A DNA stretch of 64,000 nucleotides from CAXBNB01 sp049115735 (lineage in GTDB: Bacteria; Bacteroidota; Bacteroidia; Cytophagales; Cyclobacteriaceae), in NCBI GenBank assembly GCA_049115735.1, contig JAGDZP010000022.1:124001-188000 (forward strand), read 5' to 3'. The notes below the pieces were generated by a model. The model did no database searches. It was not told the DNA's origin and worked only from the letters and a program-made list of their open reading frames with translations. A program made the position numbers and the translations under genes. Shown piece after piece: positions 34,718-43,412 of the stretch (position 1 is its first letter; every line of letters starts with the position of its first letter).

Positions 34718-35764
34718 CTACTTCTTCCATGGTCTACTGCTCGATTGCTCCTCTTTAGGAAAGTCAGCTGGAATAGGCTGAGTAACGTTTCCAGTGACAG
34801 CCCATTCTGCTCCTCTCTGAAAAGTGGTCATAAAACCAACGCATTCCATGGAATAATCCATGTGGCCCATAGCCGTGTGGAATGACCTGCCCTTGCCATA
34901 CTCTACCGCAATCAACATAGGCTCGTGTCTACCTGTGCCTTTTACCGTTTCGTCCCAGGGCGGTGCATTTTCTTCTACTCCGGAATAGGCAGTTGCCAAA
35001 ATGGTCATATTTTCAGCAGGCCCTCTCATTCTATCATAGAGCTCATCCTGAGTATGCAGCCACGTTTGTGGTAGTCCTTTCATTATGGGGTGTTCGGGTG
35101 CTCTTGTTTGTATTTTAAATTCATATTGGGCACCATGAGAGGCGCAAATTCCGTCAGATGGGTCACGTACCAATTCACCTTCATCCGTATAATAGACATA
35201 AGGCCCGTTGGTGACATCTCGGTCGCCCCAGGCTCCCAGCCCAATCATTTTATTGTACTCATCCCAATCTCCCCAAGCATTATTAGCAGCATGTACGATA
35301 ACTAACCCACCGCCTTCTTTAACAAATTTATCCAGGTTCTTTTTGGTCGTCTCAGACCAATTAGAGGATTTCCAACCAAAGTTGCACACCACCAAATCAT
35401 ATTTACTGAAGTCGGGATTGTAGTCTGGGTCAGTCGTTGGTTCTTCTACCGAAGTTCTCTCCTTGCCGTCATTCAGCGGATACATAGTCAGCAGTTGTTT
35501 GATGTCGGATACGCCTTCTATCTCGTTGAAGTGTGGCCCCTGATAGGTGAAGACCGTCCTTTCTATATCAACCCGAAACATACCGGTCTGCTCCAGAAAG
35601 TCTTTCATCATGAAAGTCGTCTTTGGCCAGACACCATGATTGTTTTCACCATCGATAATTAAGGCTTTCAACATCTTTTTTTCAGTAGTTGGTTTGTCTT
35701 GCGAGCAAGAAACCAATGTAAGTCCTATGCAAAATAGGAACAGTGTAATTTTGGTCAATTTCAT
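34718..35764 (-). CDS. ThuA-like domain lipoprotein
   Basis: A 348-residue lipoprotein (lipobox LTLVSC) with a ThuA-like, glutamine-amidotransferase-fold domain. Typical blocks: ALIIDGENNHGVWPKT, YDLVVCNFGWKSSNW, FVKEGGGLVIVHAANNAWGDW, APEHPIMKGLPQTWLHTQDELY and YGKGRSFHTAMGHMDYS. ThuA was named from trehalose utilisation; many relatives occur in planctomycete- and Bacteroidota-type sugar clusters with Gfo/Idh enzymes and sulfatases, but the reaction is not known. It lies 37 bases after a sulfatase and is last in that operon, so it probably acts on the same glycan fragments in the periplasm. Confidence 0.85.
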   Translation of the reverse strand: MKLTKITLFLFCIGLTLVSCSQDKPTTEKKMLKALIIDGENNHGVWPKTTFMMKDFLEQTGMFRVDIERTVFTYQGPHFNEIEGVSDIKQLLTMYPLNDGKERTSVEEPTTDPDYNPDFSKYDLVVCNFGWKSSNWSETTKKNLDKFVKEGGGLVIVHAANNAWGDWDEYNKMIGLGAWGDRDVTNGPYVYYTDEGELVRDPSDGICASHGAQYEFKIQTRAPEHPIMKGLPQTWLHTQDELYDRMRGPAENMTILATAYSGVEENAPPWDETVKGTGRHEPMLIAVEYGKGRSFHTAMGHMDYSMECVGFMTTFQRGAEWAVTGNVTQPIPADFPKEEQSSSRPWKK

Positions 35765-35801
35765 AGTCTAAATCTTGAGTTTCAAAAGTAGATGAAAAAA
35801 C

Positions 35802-37463
35802 TTACTTGCTAGGTGCATATTTGCCGGATTCATATTTGCTTTCTACAGTATATCTCAGCACCTCGGGTTTGTCGGTACCCCTTGCCAGCTTAATCTCCAT
35901 GGCCCATATTTTCCTCATTGAATCTATTTGGGTAGTATATTCCCTTATGCCAGCCAGGTTGATCATTTCATCAGGGTCGCTCTTTAGATTATAGAGCTCT
36001 TCATAAACAGGTTTTTCACCTTCCAAAGAAGATTCTGCAAAATGCCTGTACAAGGCAATGTCTGGATCATGTACCGCATACAGCATTTTGCCCTGAGGAA
36101 TACCAAGCATCTTCGCCATTTCTATTTTCCTTTTGGCAGGAAGGTTCTCGTTTTTATAATACCTAATATATTTCCATTCTTTATCCTGAACTGCTTCGCA
36201 ACGGGGGTTTCCGAAATGAGTTGACCAAAGGTTTTCTGTAAACAAATACTCCCGCAAACTGCTTTCTTTATTGGCTAGTAGATTGCTTAAATCTTTACCT
36301 TGAAAAGTGTTAGGTTTAGGAATACCTGCTATACTCAACATGGTCGGTGCGATATCTATGGTTTGCACCAATTCATGGTTGACTTGTTTCCTAAATTTGG
36401 CAGCTGCCTGTGGGTCATAAATAATCATCGGGACATGAGTGGTAATTTCATAGCATAGTGCTTTGCCCCCAAGTCCATATTGACCCATAAACAGCCCATG
36501 ATCGGAAGTAAAAACAATGACCGTATTCTTATCCAGTTTCATTTCCTTCAACTTGGCCCTGAGATTTCCCACCAAGCGATCTATACCCGTCATGGCTTGT
36601 AACTGCCGAGTGTAGCGTTCTTTCACAGCCTCTGGAGTATCTACAAAATCATACCCTGTCTGTCTGTTTTCTACTTTGAGTAAATCTGCAGGCAACTTAG
36701 GGGTCTGAATATCCTTTTTGGCTACATAATTTTTGGCCAGAGGTATGTCCAAATTGCGGTAGAAGGATTTGTATATCTCATCATCAGTGTCCTTCATTTT
36801 CATTGAACTAGTACCTGCACTATGCGGCAGGTTAAAACACATAGAGAGCATAAAGGGTTTGTCTTCCGGTCTTTGATCCAGGAATGTAATGGCTCCCTTG
36901 AGTTTCTTTTCATTATCAAGAAAATCATCCATACCTTCCTGCATTATCTCCACTTGCGTGTCGGCTTCTGCATCATTGAAAATCTGGTGACGATCTTTTG
37001 GATAAAACGTCAAATGACCATGGCCTGCATACCAGTAATCAAAGCTTTTTTCCATCAGGCCACTTTCATATCCCCCCTCTCCGATTGGTGCATGATTTTT
37101 ACCAATCCAGCCAGTATAGTAGCCAGCGTTTCGCATCACTACCGGATACGATTGCTCCCAAGCATTGGGTGCCACACTCGTTCCGGAATTGAAATTCACG
37201 CCGTGTTTTCGCTCATATTGGCTTAGTAATATGGAAATTCTACTAGGTGTACAAATGGCGCTGGTCACGTGCGCATTCGTAAAGCGAACCCCTTCACTAG
37301 CCAGCTTGTCAATATTGGGAGTCTGGACGATCTCATTGCCTTCCACGCCAAGCATTCCGTAGGATTGGTCATCGGTAAGAATGAATATAAAATTTGGCCT
37401 TTCCTGAGCATAGGTAAAGCTGGTTGCCATAAACATCAGTATGGCCAACAAGTGTCTTTTCAT
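35802..37463 (-). CDS. Formylglycine-dependent sulfatase (exported)
   Basis: Second stand-alone sulfatase type in the window. Cys71 lies in the maturation motif AICTPSR; the metal-site block is FIFILTDDQSYG, with later TSDHGLFMGQYG. A Sec signal (MKRHLLAILMFMATSFTYA) supports the ATG at 37463 over the one at 37469. About 553 residues, and an insertion-rich region (HGHLTFYPKDRHQIFNDAEA) distinguishes it from the other sulfatases here. It lies 27 bases after the galactonate-dehydratase-like gene and 37 before ThuA, so it belongs to a transporter, dehydratase, sulfatase, ThuA operon. Substrate unknown. Confidence 0.92.
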   Translation of the reverse strand: MKRHLLAILMFMATSFTYAQERPNFIFILTDDQSYGMLGVEGNEIVQTPNIDKLASEGVRFTNAHVTSAICTPSRISILLSQYERKHGVNFNSGTSVAPNAWEQSYPVVMRNAGYYTGWIGKNHAPIGEGGYESGLMEKSFDYWYAGHGHLTFYPKDRHQIFNDAEADTQVEIMQEGMDDFLDNEKKLKGAITFLDQRPEDKPFMLSMCFNLPHSAGTSSMKMKDTDDEIYKSFYRNLDIPLAKNYVAKKDIQTPKLPADLLKVENRQTGYDFVDTPEAVKERYTRQLQAMTGIDRLVGNLRAKLKEMKLDKNTVIVFTSDHGLFMGQYGLGGKALCYEITTHVPMIIYDPQAAAKFRKQVNHELVQTIDIAPTMLSIAGIPKPNTFQGKDLSNLLANKESSLREYLFTENLWSTHFGNPRCEAVQDKEWKYIRYYKNENLPAKRKIEMAKMLGIPQGKMLYAVHDPDIALYRHFAESSLEGEKPVYEELYNLKSDPDEMINLAGIREYTTQIDSMRKIWAMEIKLARGTDKPEVLRYTVESKYESGKYAPSK

Positions 37464-37490
37464 GGTCATTTATTAAAAATAATCAGCGTA

Positions 37491-38723
37491 CTACCAGTCA
37501 ACAACCGAGTTGTCATCTGAGTCATACCGCGGGAGATACTCTCTAGGCTCGCCCACTTCATCCATCAGTTTATTTTCATCAATGGTGATGCCTAATCCCG
37601 GGCATGTCGGAATTGGTCGATATCCATCTTTGACAGGCGGTAGTGGCTCAGCCAGCAATTCGTGCTCCCGATCGCCTCTCTCCTGTACCATGAAATTCGG
37701 AACACTGGCAGCTATCTGTAGACTGGCGGCCAGTGAACAAGGCCCGTTAGGATTGTGTGGTGCAATGGGTGCATAATAAGCTTCCGCCATACCAGCGATT
37801 ATTTTCAACTCTGTAATACCTCCTGCATAGTTTACGTCCGGCTGTAGAATCATTGCGGCTCCTTTTTCGAGTATTTCCCTAAATCCCCATTTGGTAAAAA
37901 TTCTTTCCCCAGTCGCCAATGGAATATGGGTCTTTTTAGCCAAGTCTGCCATCACATCTACATTCAGTGCCTGTACGATTTCTTCATAAAACCATGGCCT
38001 GAGTGGCTCAAGTGCTTTAATCAGTAAACTTGCTGTAGTCGGTTGTACTGCCCCATGGAAATCCAGACCAATGTCTACTCCTGGGTATTGCTTTTTTAAA
38101 GCTGCAAACCGCTCTACCACTTCATCTACCATTTTTTCGCCTTCGGTATACTTGAATACTGTCCTGGAAGCCTTCGGTCCTACCTTCATGGCTTTCACCC
38201 CAGTCTTTTCGTTTGGTGTGCCATACACAAATGCCTTGTCGCGTGTTGGTCCTCCCAGCAGTTTGTACACCGGTACTCCAAAGCATTTTCCAGTAATATC
38301 CCAGAGCGCCTGGTCGATACCCGATAGTATAGCTGTTTTGATTGGGCCTCCTCGATAGAACGCCCCTCGGTGGATGGCCTGCCAGTGCTTCGTTACCATT
38401 CTGGGATCTTGCCCGATCAAATAGTCACCTACTTCCATGGCGCCAGCTGCGCAAGCTTTGGCATCATCTTTCAACATCTCTCCCCAGCCAGTGATCCCGG
38501 CATCAGTAGATATTTTCACAAAAACCCAGGAATTCTTTAACACGAAAGTCTCCATTTTCGTGACCTTAATTTTATCGTTGGGATTGATCGGTGCTTCTTT
38601 GGCATTCACCAAACCCGTAGCATTTGCACCATATATTCCAGCGCTTCCAGCAGCAACGGTTGCAGCAGCATTTTTCAGAAATTTTCTTCTTGAATTGCTG
38701 CCATTTTCTTTAGTATTAGACAT
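37491..38723 (-). CDS. D-galactonate-dehydratase-like enolase-superfamily enzyme with Tat signal
   Basis: Mandelate-racemase-subgroup acid-sugar dehydratase, clearly close to DgoD from the order of motifs: GDYLIGQDP, FYRGGPI, GIDQALWDI, GLDFHG (Asp221, His223), FYEEIV, TGERIFTKWGF, LQPDVNYAGGIT and APHNPNGP (general-base His). It ends HEDNSV-like (SDDNSVVDW), as DgoD does. In ordinary DgoD the second metal block is FIEEP; here FYEEIV. The enzyme is preceded by a Tat signal (SRRKFLKNAAATVAAGSAG), so it should be exported, unusual for this family. It lies between the Nramp-like transporter gene and a sulfatase. Substrate could be galactonate, fuconate or a sulfated or oligomeric acid; that is open. 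Confidence 0.88.
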   Translation of the reverse strand: MSNTKENGSNSRRKFLKNAAATVAAGSAGIYGANATGLVNAKEAPINPNDKIKVTKMETFVLKNSWVFVKISTDAGITGWGEMLKDDAKACAAGAMEVGDYLIGQDPRMVTKHWQAIHRGAFYRGGPIKTAILSGIDQALWDITGKCFGVPVYKLLGGPTRDKAFVYGTPNEKTGVKAMKVGPKASRTVFKYTEGEKMVDEVVERFAALKKQYPGVDIGLDFHGAVQPTTASLLIKALEPLRPWFYEEIVQALNVDVMADLAKKTHIPLATGERIFTKWGFREILEKGAAMILQPDVNYAGGITELKIIAGMAEAYYAPIAPHNPNGPCSLAASLQIAASVPNFMVQERGDREHELLAEPLPPVKDGYRPIPTCPGLGITIDENKLMDEVGEPREYLPRYDSDDNSVVDW

Positions 38724-38753
38724 AGTGATAATATTTATTGATCCGTTTTTAGT

Positions 38754-40001
38754 TTAAAAGAAATTCATCAACGCATTGAATCCCAGCCATGAAATATTGC
38801 AGGCGAAGATTAATGCCAGAAAGAGTAGTACATTCAGGCCAATTCCGGCTCGATGCTCTCCCATCCTGCTTTTGCTATTGATGAGATATATGATACCAAT
38901 GATGATAAGTGGCAGAATGAAAACATTAGCCACTTGTGAAGCTATTTGCGCAACTATAGGGTTTGCACCCATAATAGGAATGGATAGGCCAATGCAACAT
39001 GCTATTCCAGTTAGTACCTTAAATGTTTTTGAGCTGGTATCCAGCTCGCCTTCTTTGTAATCGGCAATGAGTAATGGCGCCACCATCAGGATAGGGAAAA
39101 CCGAAGAAATGCCAGCACTTAAGGCACCAACCATAAACAAGGCCACAGAAAATTTACCGGCAACCGGCTCCAGCGTTTGTACCATATCAATCACACGCTC
39201 TATGGTCATCCCATTGTAAAACAAAGCCCCCATCGAAGTGATCATGATTGAGCCACTGATCACAAAAAGCAAAGTAGCCGAAACAATCGAATCCCTTGAT
39301 TGTAATTTCATCTCTTTCACTCCCCAATTTTTTCCTTTCATTAATAATGGCCGAACAATAAATGTGGGGCCGGCCATGGTCGTTCCCACAAAGGCCGCAA
39401 CTAATAAAGTGCCACCTTCTGTCTGAGGTATTGAGGGAATTAAGCCTTTGGCTATTTCTGCCGGTGATGGCAAAACAATGAACATGGATATTATGAATGA
39501 AATGCCCATTAAGGTCACGAAGAATACCAGTATTTTTTCGAAGAGAGAAAAGCTTCCGGTAATTAACAGGCCATAAAGCATGATCAGCATGACAATGGCG
39601 ATTCCAAGAATAGCCCAATAGTTGTCTGGGTTTAAGGATGGTAAAAACAGCCGTGTGATTTCATAGATGGCATTTGATGTTAGCCCTACTATGCCCGATA
39701 GAGAATTCATCTGACCAATCACCACACCTACCACCACAGCAATGGCCATCAACTTTCCGTATTTAAACTCGGTCTTGAAACTATTGATGGCTGTCCGCCC
39801 AGTGACTACAGCATAGCGGCCATAAGCTTCCATCAGCGCCCATGAAAAAATACAGCTGATCGCCAGTACCCATAGCAACTGAGATCCGTAGGCGCTACCG
39901 GCCTTGGCCATGGAAGTAACACTGCCTGTGCCGACAGTATATCCTATACAGAAGATCCCAGGACCAACGGCGTATAAGAGTGATAGTAGTTTTTGCTTCA
40001 T
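38754..40001 (-). CDS. Nramp-fold transporter lacking canonical metal-site motifs
   Basis: Integral membrane protein, about 11 helices, aligning with MntH/Nramp through GPGIFCIGY, AGSAYGSQLLW and TGRT. The metal-binding DPGN of helix 1 is replaced by VGTG (GYTVGTGS), and the helix 6 MPH is replaced by AGP (GTTMAGPTF). Both metal sites are therefore missing, so transport of Mn/Fe is doubtful. I start at ATG 40001, which begins MKQKLLSLLYAVGPG; the longer frame to 40097 would overlap the upstream gene. It precedes the exported dehydratase and a sulfatase, so uptake of a sugar acid or other organic product is a possible new role (inference). Confidence 0.82.
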   Translation of the reverse strand: MKQKLLSLLYAVGPGIFCIGYTVGTGSVTSMAKAGSAYGSQLLWVLAISCIFSWALMEAYGRYAVVTGRTAINSFKTEFKYGKLMAIAVVVGVVIGQMNSLSGIVGLTSNAIYEITRLFLPSLNPDNYWAILGIAIVMLIMLYGLLITGSFSLFEKILVFFVTLMGISFIISMFIVLPSPAEIAKGLIPSIPQTEGGTLLVAAFVGTTMAGPTFIVRPLLMKGKNWGVKEMKLQSRDSIVSATLLFVISGSIMITSMGALFYNGMTIERVIDMVQTLEPVAGKFSVALFMVGALSAGISSVFPILMVAPLLIADYKEGELDTSSKTFKVLTGIACCIGLSIPIMGANPIVAQIASQVANVFILPLIIIGIIYLINSKSRMGEHRAGIGLNVLLFLALIFACNISWLGFNALMNFF

Positions 40002-40029
40002 TGAATTAGGTTTTAATTTTAGTAAGTGG

Positions 40030-41502
40030 TCAGTTGTATGGCCCTTCTTCCAAAAGGAATTTCTTTTCAGGCTGGTTTTTTCTAAGAGCTTCCACAACTT
40101 CAGGGGAAAGCTTATTATTATGAATGTATATTGTCTTTAATGCACTGTGCTGAATCAAGCCAAGAGCGTTGGCATCATCGATTTTAGTATAGGAAAGGTT
40201 TATCTCCTCAAGGCTTTCCAGGTTTTTGAGAAATATTAATCCTGAACCATTCAATGCGGTCTTTTGTAAGTATAACTTTCTCAGGTTGGACATTTGACCG
40301 ATGAAATACAGGGCATCATCAGTGATGTCGCTGGCGACCAATGATACTTTTGAGAAAACCGGAAAGTAGGGCTCAAGTTCTTGTAGATCCTTGTCTGTGA
40401 AAGGTGACGGAGGGAAACGCAGGGCCAGTGAAAAATATTGACCATTGGAACCCGGGTCTTCTTCAATATTTACTTGGTATTTGTTCGAAATTTCTTTCAG
40501 CTCCTGCTTTAGCTTTTCTTTTTCTGCCTTGCCAATTGCTTGTCTTTTGACCAGTTTCTTCAACTTTGGCAGATATTCATTTGTGACTTGGGCAAACTGC
40601 TGTTCACCTATATCTCCAACTTTCAATTCTTCAGATGCGCCGTTTTCTATCCACAATTTGAGAATATCAAGCTCTTTTTGGTTTAAAGGCTTCTTTCCTT
40701 CAGGTGGCATACGATCATCATGTCCGGCAGGCAATTCTATTCTCTTCACAATTTCACTATCCGCTGATTTACCTGCAACTATGGCTGCCTGCCCGCTCTC
40801 ACCTCCTTTGATAAGATGAGAATAAGAAGTCATCAGATAATCACCTTTTTTCTTATGCTGGTTGTGACAACTCACACACCTTGATTCAATAAAGGGTTGA
40901 ATAAGGTCACCATATACCAGTAATTCTTCCTTCGGTTTGTCAACAATTTTAACGGGTAGAAACAGCTCGTTTAGGTATTCGCTGAGATAGTTTTCTCCAT
41001 GAGTAAGAGAGCCACCCATGTGACTGGTAAAAACCACAGCTCCATTGGTGATCAACAAAACAACTAAATACAATTTCTTAAGACTGGCAGAATTATCTCT
41101 TTGAAAAAACAGAATGCAGGTCAGGAAAATAAGTATTCCAGAGGCTATCCCTCCCTGTAGGTGGCTTGCCATGATGTCACCCGTGTATTCTCCGGAAGCG
41201 AAAAGAAAGTAACCTGCCAACACAACAACGAAGGTGCTAAGACATGAAGTAATCAGGATTATTCTATTGATGAGTGATACATCATCAATCAGGCCGAAAT
41301 AGCCAATAACTTCAAAAAGCAAAACCATAAAAATCAGCACTATCGGAAAGTGCAGAAGCATCGGATGGAAGCGCCCGACTAAGAGCAATAGGACTGGTGT
41401 ATTTTCTATTGGAAATAGGGGCAACAAGCTAATGATCACGACTGGAATGATCAGCAAAGCGGTTGTCACAAAACGATTATTTATTTTTTCTGCTTCTTTC
41501 AA
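40030..41502 (-). CDS. Membrane protein: DUF2231-like helices, cytochrome domain and LRR
   Basis: A 490-residue mosaic. Residues 10-165 hold about five membrane helices with HPMLLHFPIVLIFM, resembling DUF2231. Next comes a planctomycete-type cytochrome domain with a single haem motif CVSCHNQ near residue 210 and RMPPEGKKPLNQKELDILKLW. A charged helical linker leads to C-terminal leucine-rich-repeat-like blocks (LRKLYLQKTALNGSGLIFL, LESLEEINLSYTKIDD, ALKTIYIHNNKLSPE). It should sit in the inner membrane with the haem domain outside. Its start overlaps the GxxExxY stop by 4 bases. A role passing electrons from exported dehydrogenases is conceivable but unproven. Confidence 0.78.
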   Translation of the reverse strand: MKEAEKINNRFVTTALLIIPVVIISLLPLFPIENTPVLLLLVGRFHPMLLHFPIVLIFMVLLFEVIGYFGLIDDVSLINRIILITSCLSTFVVVLAGYFLFASGEYTGDIMASHLQGGIASGILIFLTCILFFQRDNSASLKKLYLVVLLITNGAVVFTSHMGGSLTHGENYLSEYLNELFLPVKIVDKPKEELLVYGDLIQPFIESRCVSCHNQHKKKGDYLMTSYSHLIKGGESGQAAIVAGKSADSEIVKRIELPAGHDDRMPPEGKKPLNQKELDILKLWIENGASEELKVGDIGEQQFAQVTNEYLPKLKKLVKRQAIGKAEKEKLKQELKEISNKYQVNIEEDPGSNGQYFSLALRFPPSPFTDKDLQELEPYFPVFSKVSLVASDITDDALYFIGQMSNLRKLYLQKTALNGSGLIFLKNLESLEEINLSYTKIDDANALGLIQHSALKTIYIHNNKLSPEVVEALRKNQPEKKFLLEEGPYN

Positions 41503-41870
41503 TTCGCAACCCTCCTTTTTCCATTCTTCATTACAGAAACATGAAAAATTAACAACAAGCCTAGCTGATAGTTTCCTAGTTTTAGATAGGTCAGGATCTG
41601 AGCGAGGTGTACATCATTTAGTGTCTCCACTGTTTTAGTCTCTATTACTACTTTGTCTTCTACCAACAAATCCATTCTGTAGCCATGATCCAGATGAAGT
41701 TCTTTATAAACCATTGGCATGGGTTGCTCCTTCTTAACTTTCAAGTCTAATTGTATCAATTCATAGTAGAGGCATTCCTGATAAGCAGACTCAAGGAGCC
41801 CAGGCCCCAGCTGTCGATGGACTTCTATTGCGTATCCGATTATCTTGCTTGAAAGTTCGTTTTCAGTCAT
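41499..41870 (-). CDS. GxxExxY protein (PDDEXK-like)
   Basis: Complete 123-residue member of the GxxExxY family: signature GPGLLESAY, then a nuclease-like core HGYRMDLLVEDKVVIETK and the C-terminal KNGKRRVAN. The family is predicted to carry a PDDEXK nuclease fold; no function is established. It overlaps the membrane cytochrome gene by 4 bases, so the two are read together, although the neighbours are unrelated in role. Upstream of it are CACAAAGGGCACAGAGG-like repeats of a kind often seen beside these genes, suggesting insertion of a small mobile unit. Confidence 0.88.
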   Translation of the reverse strand: MTENELSSKIIGYAIEVHRQLGPGLLESAYQECLYYELIQLDLKVKKEQPMPMVYKELHLDHGYRMDLLVEDKVVIETKTVETLNDVHLAQILTYLKLGNYQLGLLLIFHVSVMKNGKRRVAN

Positions 41871-41893
41871 CTTAATTATGCGAAGAGTTTTGC

Positions 41894-41910
41894 CACAAAG
41901 GGCACAGAGG
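41894..41910 (+). repeat. CACAGAG-type repeat upstream of GxxExxY (left)
   Basis: CACAAAGGGCACAGAGG lies 24 bases upstream of the GxxExxY start. Read on the minus strand it gives CCTCTGTGCCCTTTGTG, similar to the inverted copy at 41989-42016. Confidence 0.5.
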
Positions 41911-41988
41911 TAGGCAAAGGTTTGTTGACAGGTCTTTCATTTAGTTAAATCAAATTTTCTTATAACCATTTTTCTTCATCATCCAATT

Positions 41989-42016
41989 CTTTGTGCCTCC
42001 TTCGTGTAACTCTGTG
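41989..42016 (-). repeat. CACAGAG-type repeat upstream of GxxExxY (right)
   Basis: TTTGTGCCTCC followed by TTCGTGTAACTCTGTG on the plus strand is the inverted-orientation counterpart of 41894-41910. It ends just before the DUF1552 stop at 42030. No target-site duplication could be identified. Confidence 0.45.
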
Positions 42017-42029
42017 AAATAGCTAGTCC

Positions 42030-43412
42030 TTATGCTAAAATTTCAGTTAAAATCCTGTCACTATCTGCGAAGCTTTCAGCTTGCACGCCCATATTTTGAA
42101 GCATGGTTACATACAAGTTAGCGAGTGGTGTATCCTTTTCAAACAGAAGGTTTTGACCGGTGTTGAGTTTTCCGCCACCCTTGCCAGACAGAACTACAGG
42201 TAGGTCGTGAGGAGCGTGTTTATTGCCATCCCTAAGACCAGAAGCAAACAGCGCCATAGATTGATCCAAGAGGTTGCTATCCCCTTCTTTGAATGACCGA
42301 AGTTTATCCAGAAAGTAAGCGTACTGTTGAACATGCCACTCACCTATAATGGCATATTCTTCCATTTTTTCCTTATTGTTCATGTGGTGTGAGATAGAGT
42401 GGTGGTTGCCACTCACACCATCCAGGAATGAAAAATTTCGATTGCTCACAGAGTTGCCGAACATGAATGTGATCACCCGGGTCGCATCGCTCCAAAGCGC
42501 CAAAGCCATAATGTCCATCATCAAGCGAGTTTTTTGAGTCACGTCAATTCCGGCATACATATCTACATATTCGTCCACCCGCTGATCAAGCCTTGCCAGC
42601 TCCTGTTTGATGTCTTCTGTAAGATTCCCTTCAAACTTCTCCTTGTTGTCCTCATTCATTATCCGCTTCTCAACCGACCTGATCGATTCGAGGTATTCGT
42701 CCAGTTTATCCTGATCAGACCTACCAAGGTTGTTTCTCAAATCCTTAGCATCATCATGCACCACATCGAGGATACTGGCCTTCCACGGATCAACTTTTTT
42801 CTGTTTTCCCGGTACATGATCACCAAAAAGTCGCCTGAATGAAAGCTTGGGGTCAATCTCCTTGGACATGGGTTGAGAGGGTGTCTTCCATGAAATACTG
42901 GAAGCATATTGTTTGGTGTATCCTACATTGTTGTCTACACCCGTCTTGATACGATCAAGGCCATATTCCAGTGAAGGAAAGAGTGTTTCATTGCCGACAG
43001 CATTCGCCATCACCTGATCCACGGACACACCACCAACATTGATATCATCACCTGTAGTCTTAACGATAGGCATGCTAGTCAGCAAATTGGCGGTACGGGC
43101 ATAATGTCCATCGGCATCATCATCAAGTGCACTTTTGTTCATCAGCTCGCCCAAGATAAGAATGTCGTCTCTGAACCCCTTCAATGGGGAAAGCAATGGA
43201 GAAAATTCAAACTCCCTCCCGGTTTTAGTCGGGTTCCATCTTTCCGGATGAACACCGTTTGGCATAAACATAAAAGCTGAACGCACCGGCCCTTGTTGAG
43301 GTTTGTCCCACAAAACAGAGCTATTCGCCATTACATCCAGATAAGGCAGGGCTATGCATGCACCCATTCCTTTAAGCATTTTGCGTCGAGATATGTGCCA
43401 CTTCTTTTTCAT
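42030..43412 (-). CDS. DUF1552 family protein, Tat-exported
   Basis: A 460-residue DUF1552 protein with a Tat signal (SRRKMLKGMGACIALPYLD). Conserved blocks: FMPNGVHPERWNP, LSPLKGFRDDILILGELMN, ADGHYARTANLLTS, VGGVSVDQVMA, and the late GNSVSNRNFSFLDGVSGNHHSISHH and FASGLRDGNKHAPHDLPVVLSG. Like DUF1501, these are found next to haem-type proteins and have no assigned reaction. Its start overlaps the stop of the upstream DUF1587/DUF1592 gene by 4 bases (ATGA), a strongly coupled pair. I infer that the two form an exported enzyme-cytochrome unit. Confidence 0.9.
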   Translation of the reverse strand: MKKKWHISRRKMLKGMGACIALPYLDVMANSSVLWDKPQQGPVRSAFMFMPNGVHPERWNPTKTGREFEFSPLLSPLKGFRDDILILGELMNKSALDDDADGHYARTANLLTSMPIVKTTGDDINVGGVSVDQVMANAVGNETLFPSLEYGLDRIKTGVDNNVGYTKQYASSISWKTPSQPMSKEIDPKLSFRRLFGDHVPGKQKKVDPWKASILDVVHDDAKDLRNNLGRSDQDKLDEYLESIRSVEKRIMNEDNKEKFEGNLTEDIKQELARLDQRVDEYVDMYAGIDVTQKTRLMMDIMALALWSDATRVITFMFGNSVSNRNFSFLDGVSGNHHSISHHMNNKEKMEEYAIIGEWHVQQYAYFLDKLRSFKEGDSNLLDQSMALFASGLRDGNKHAPHDLPVVLSGKGGGKLNTGQNLLFEKDTPLANLYVTMLQNMGVQAESFADSDRILTEILA

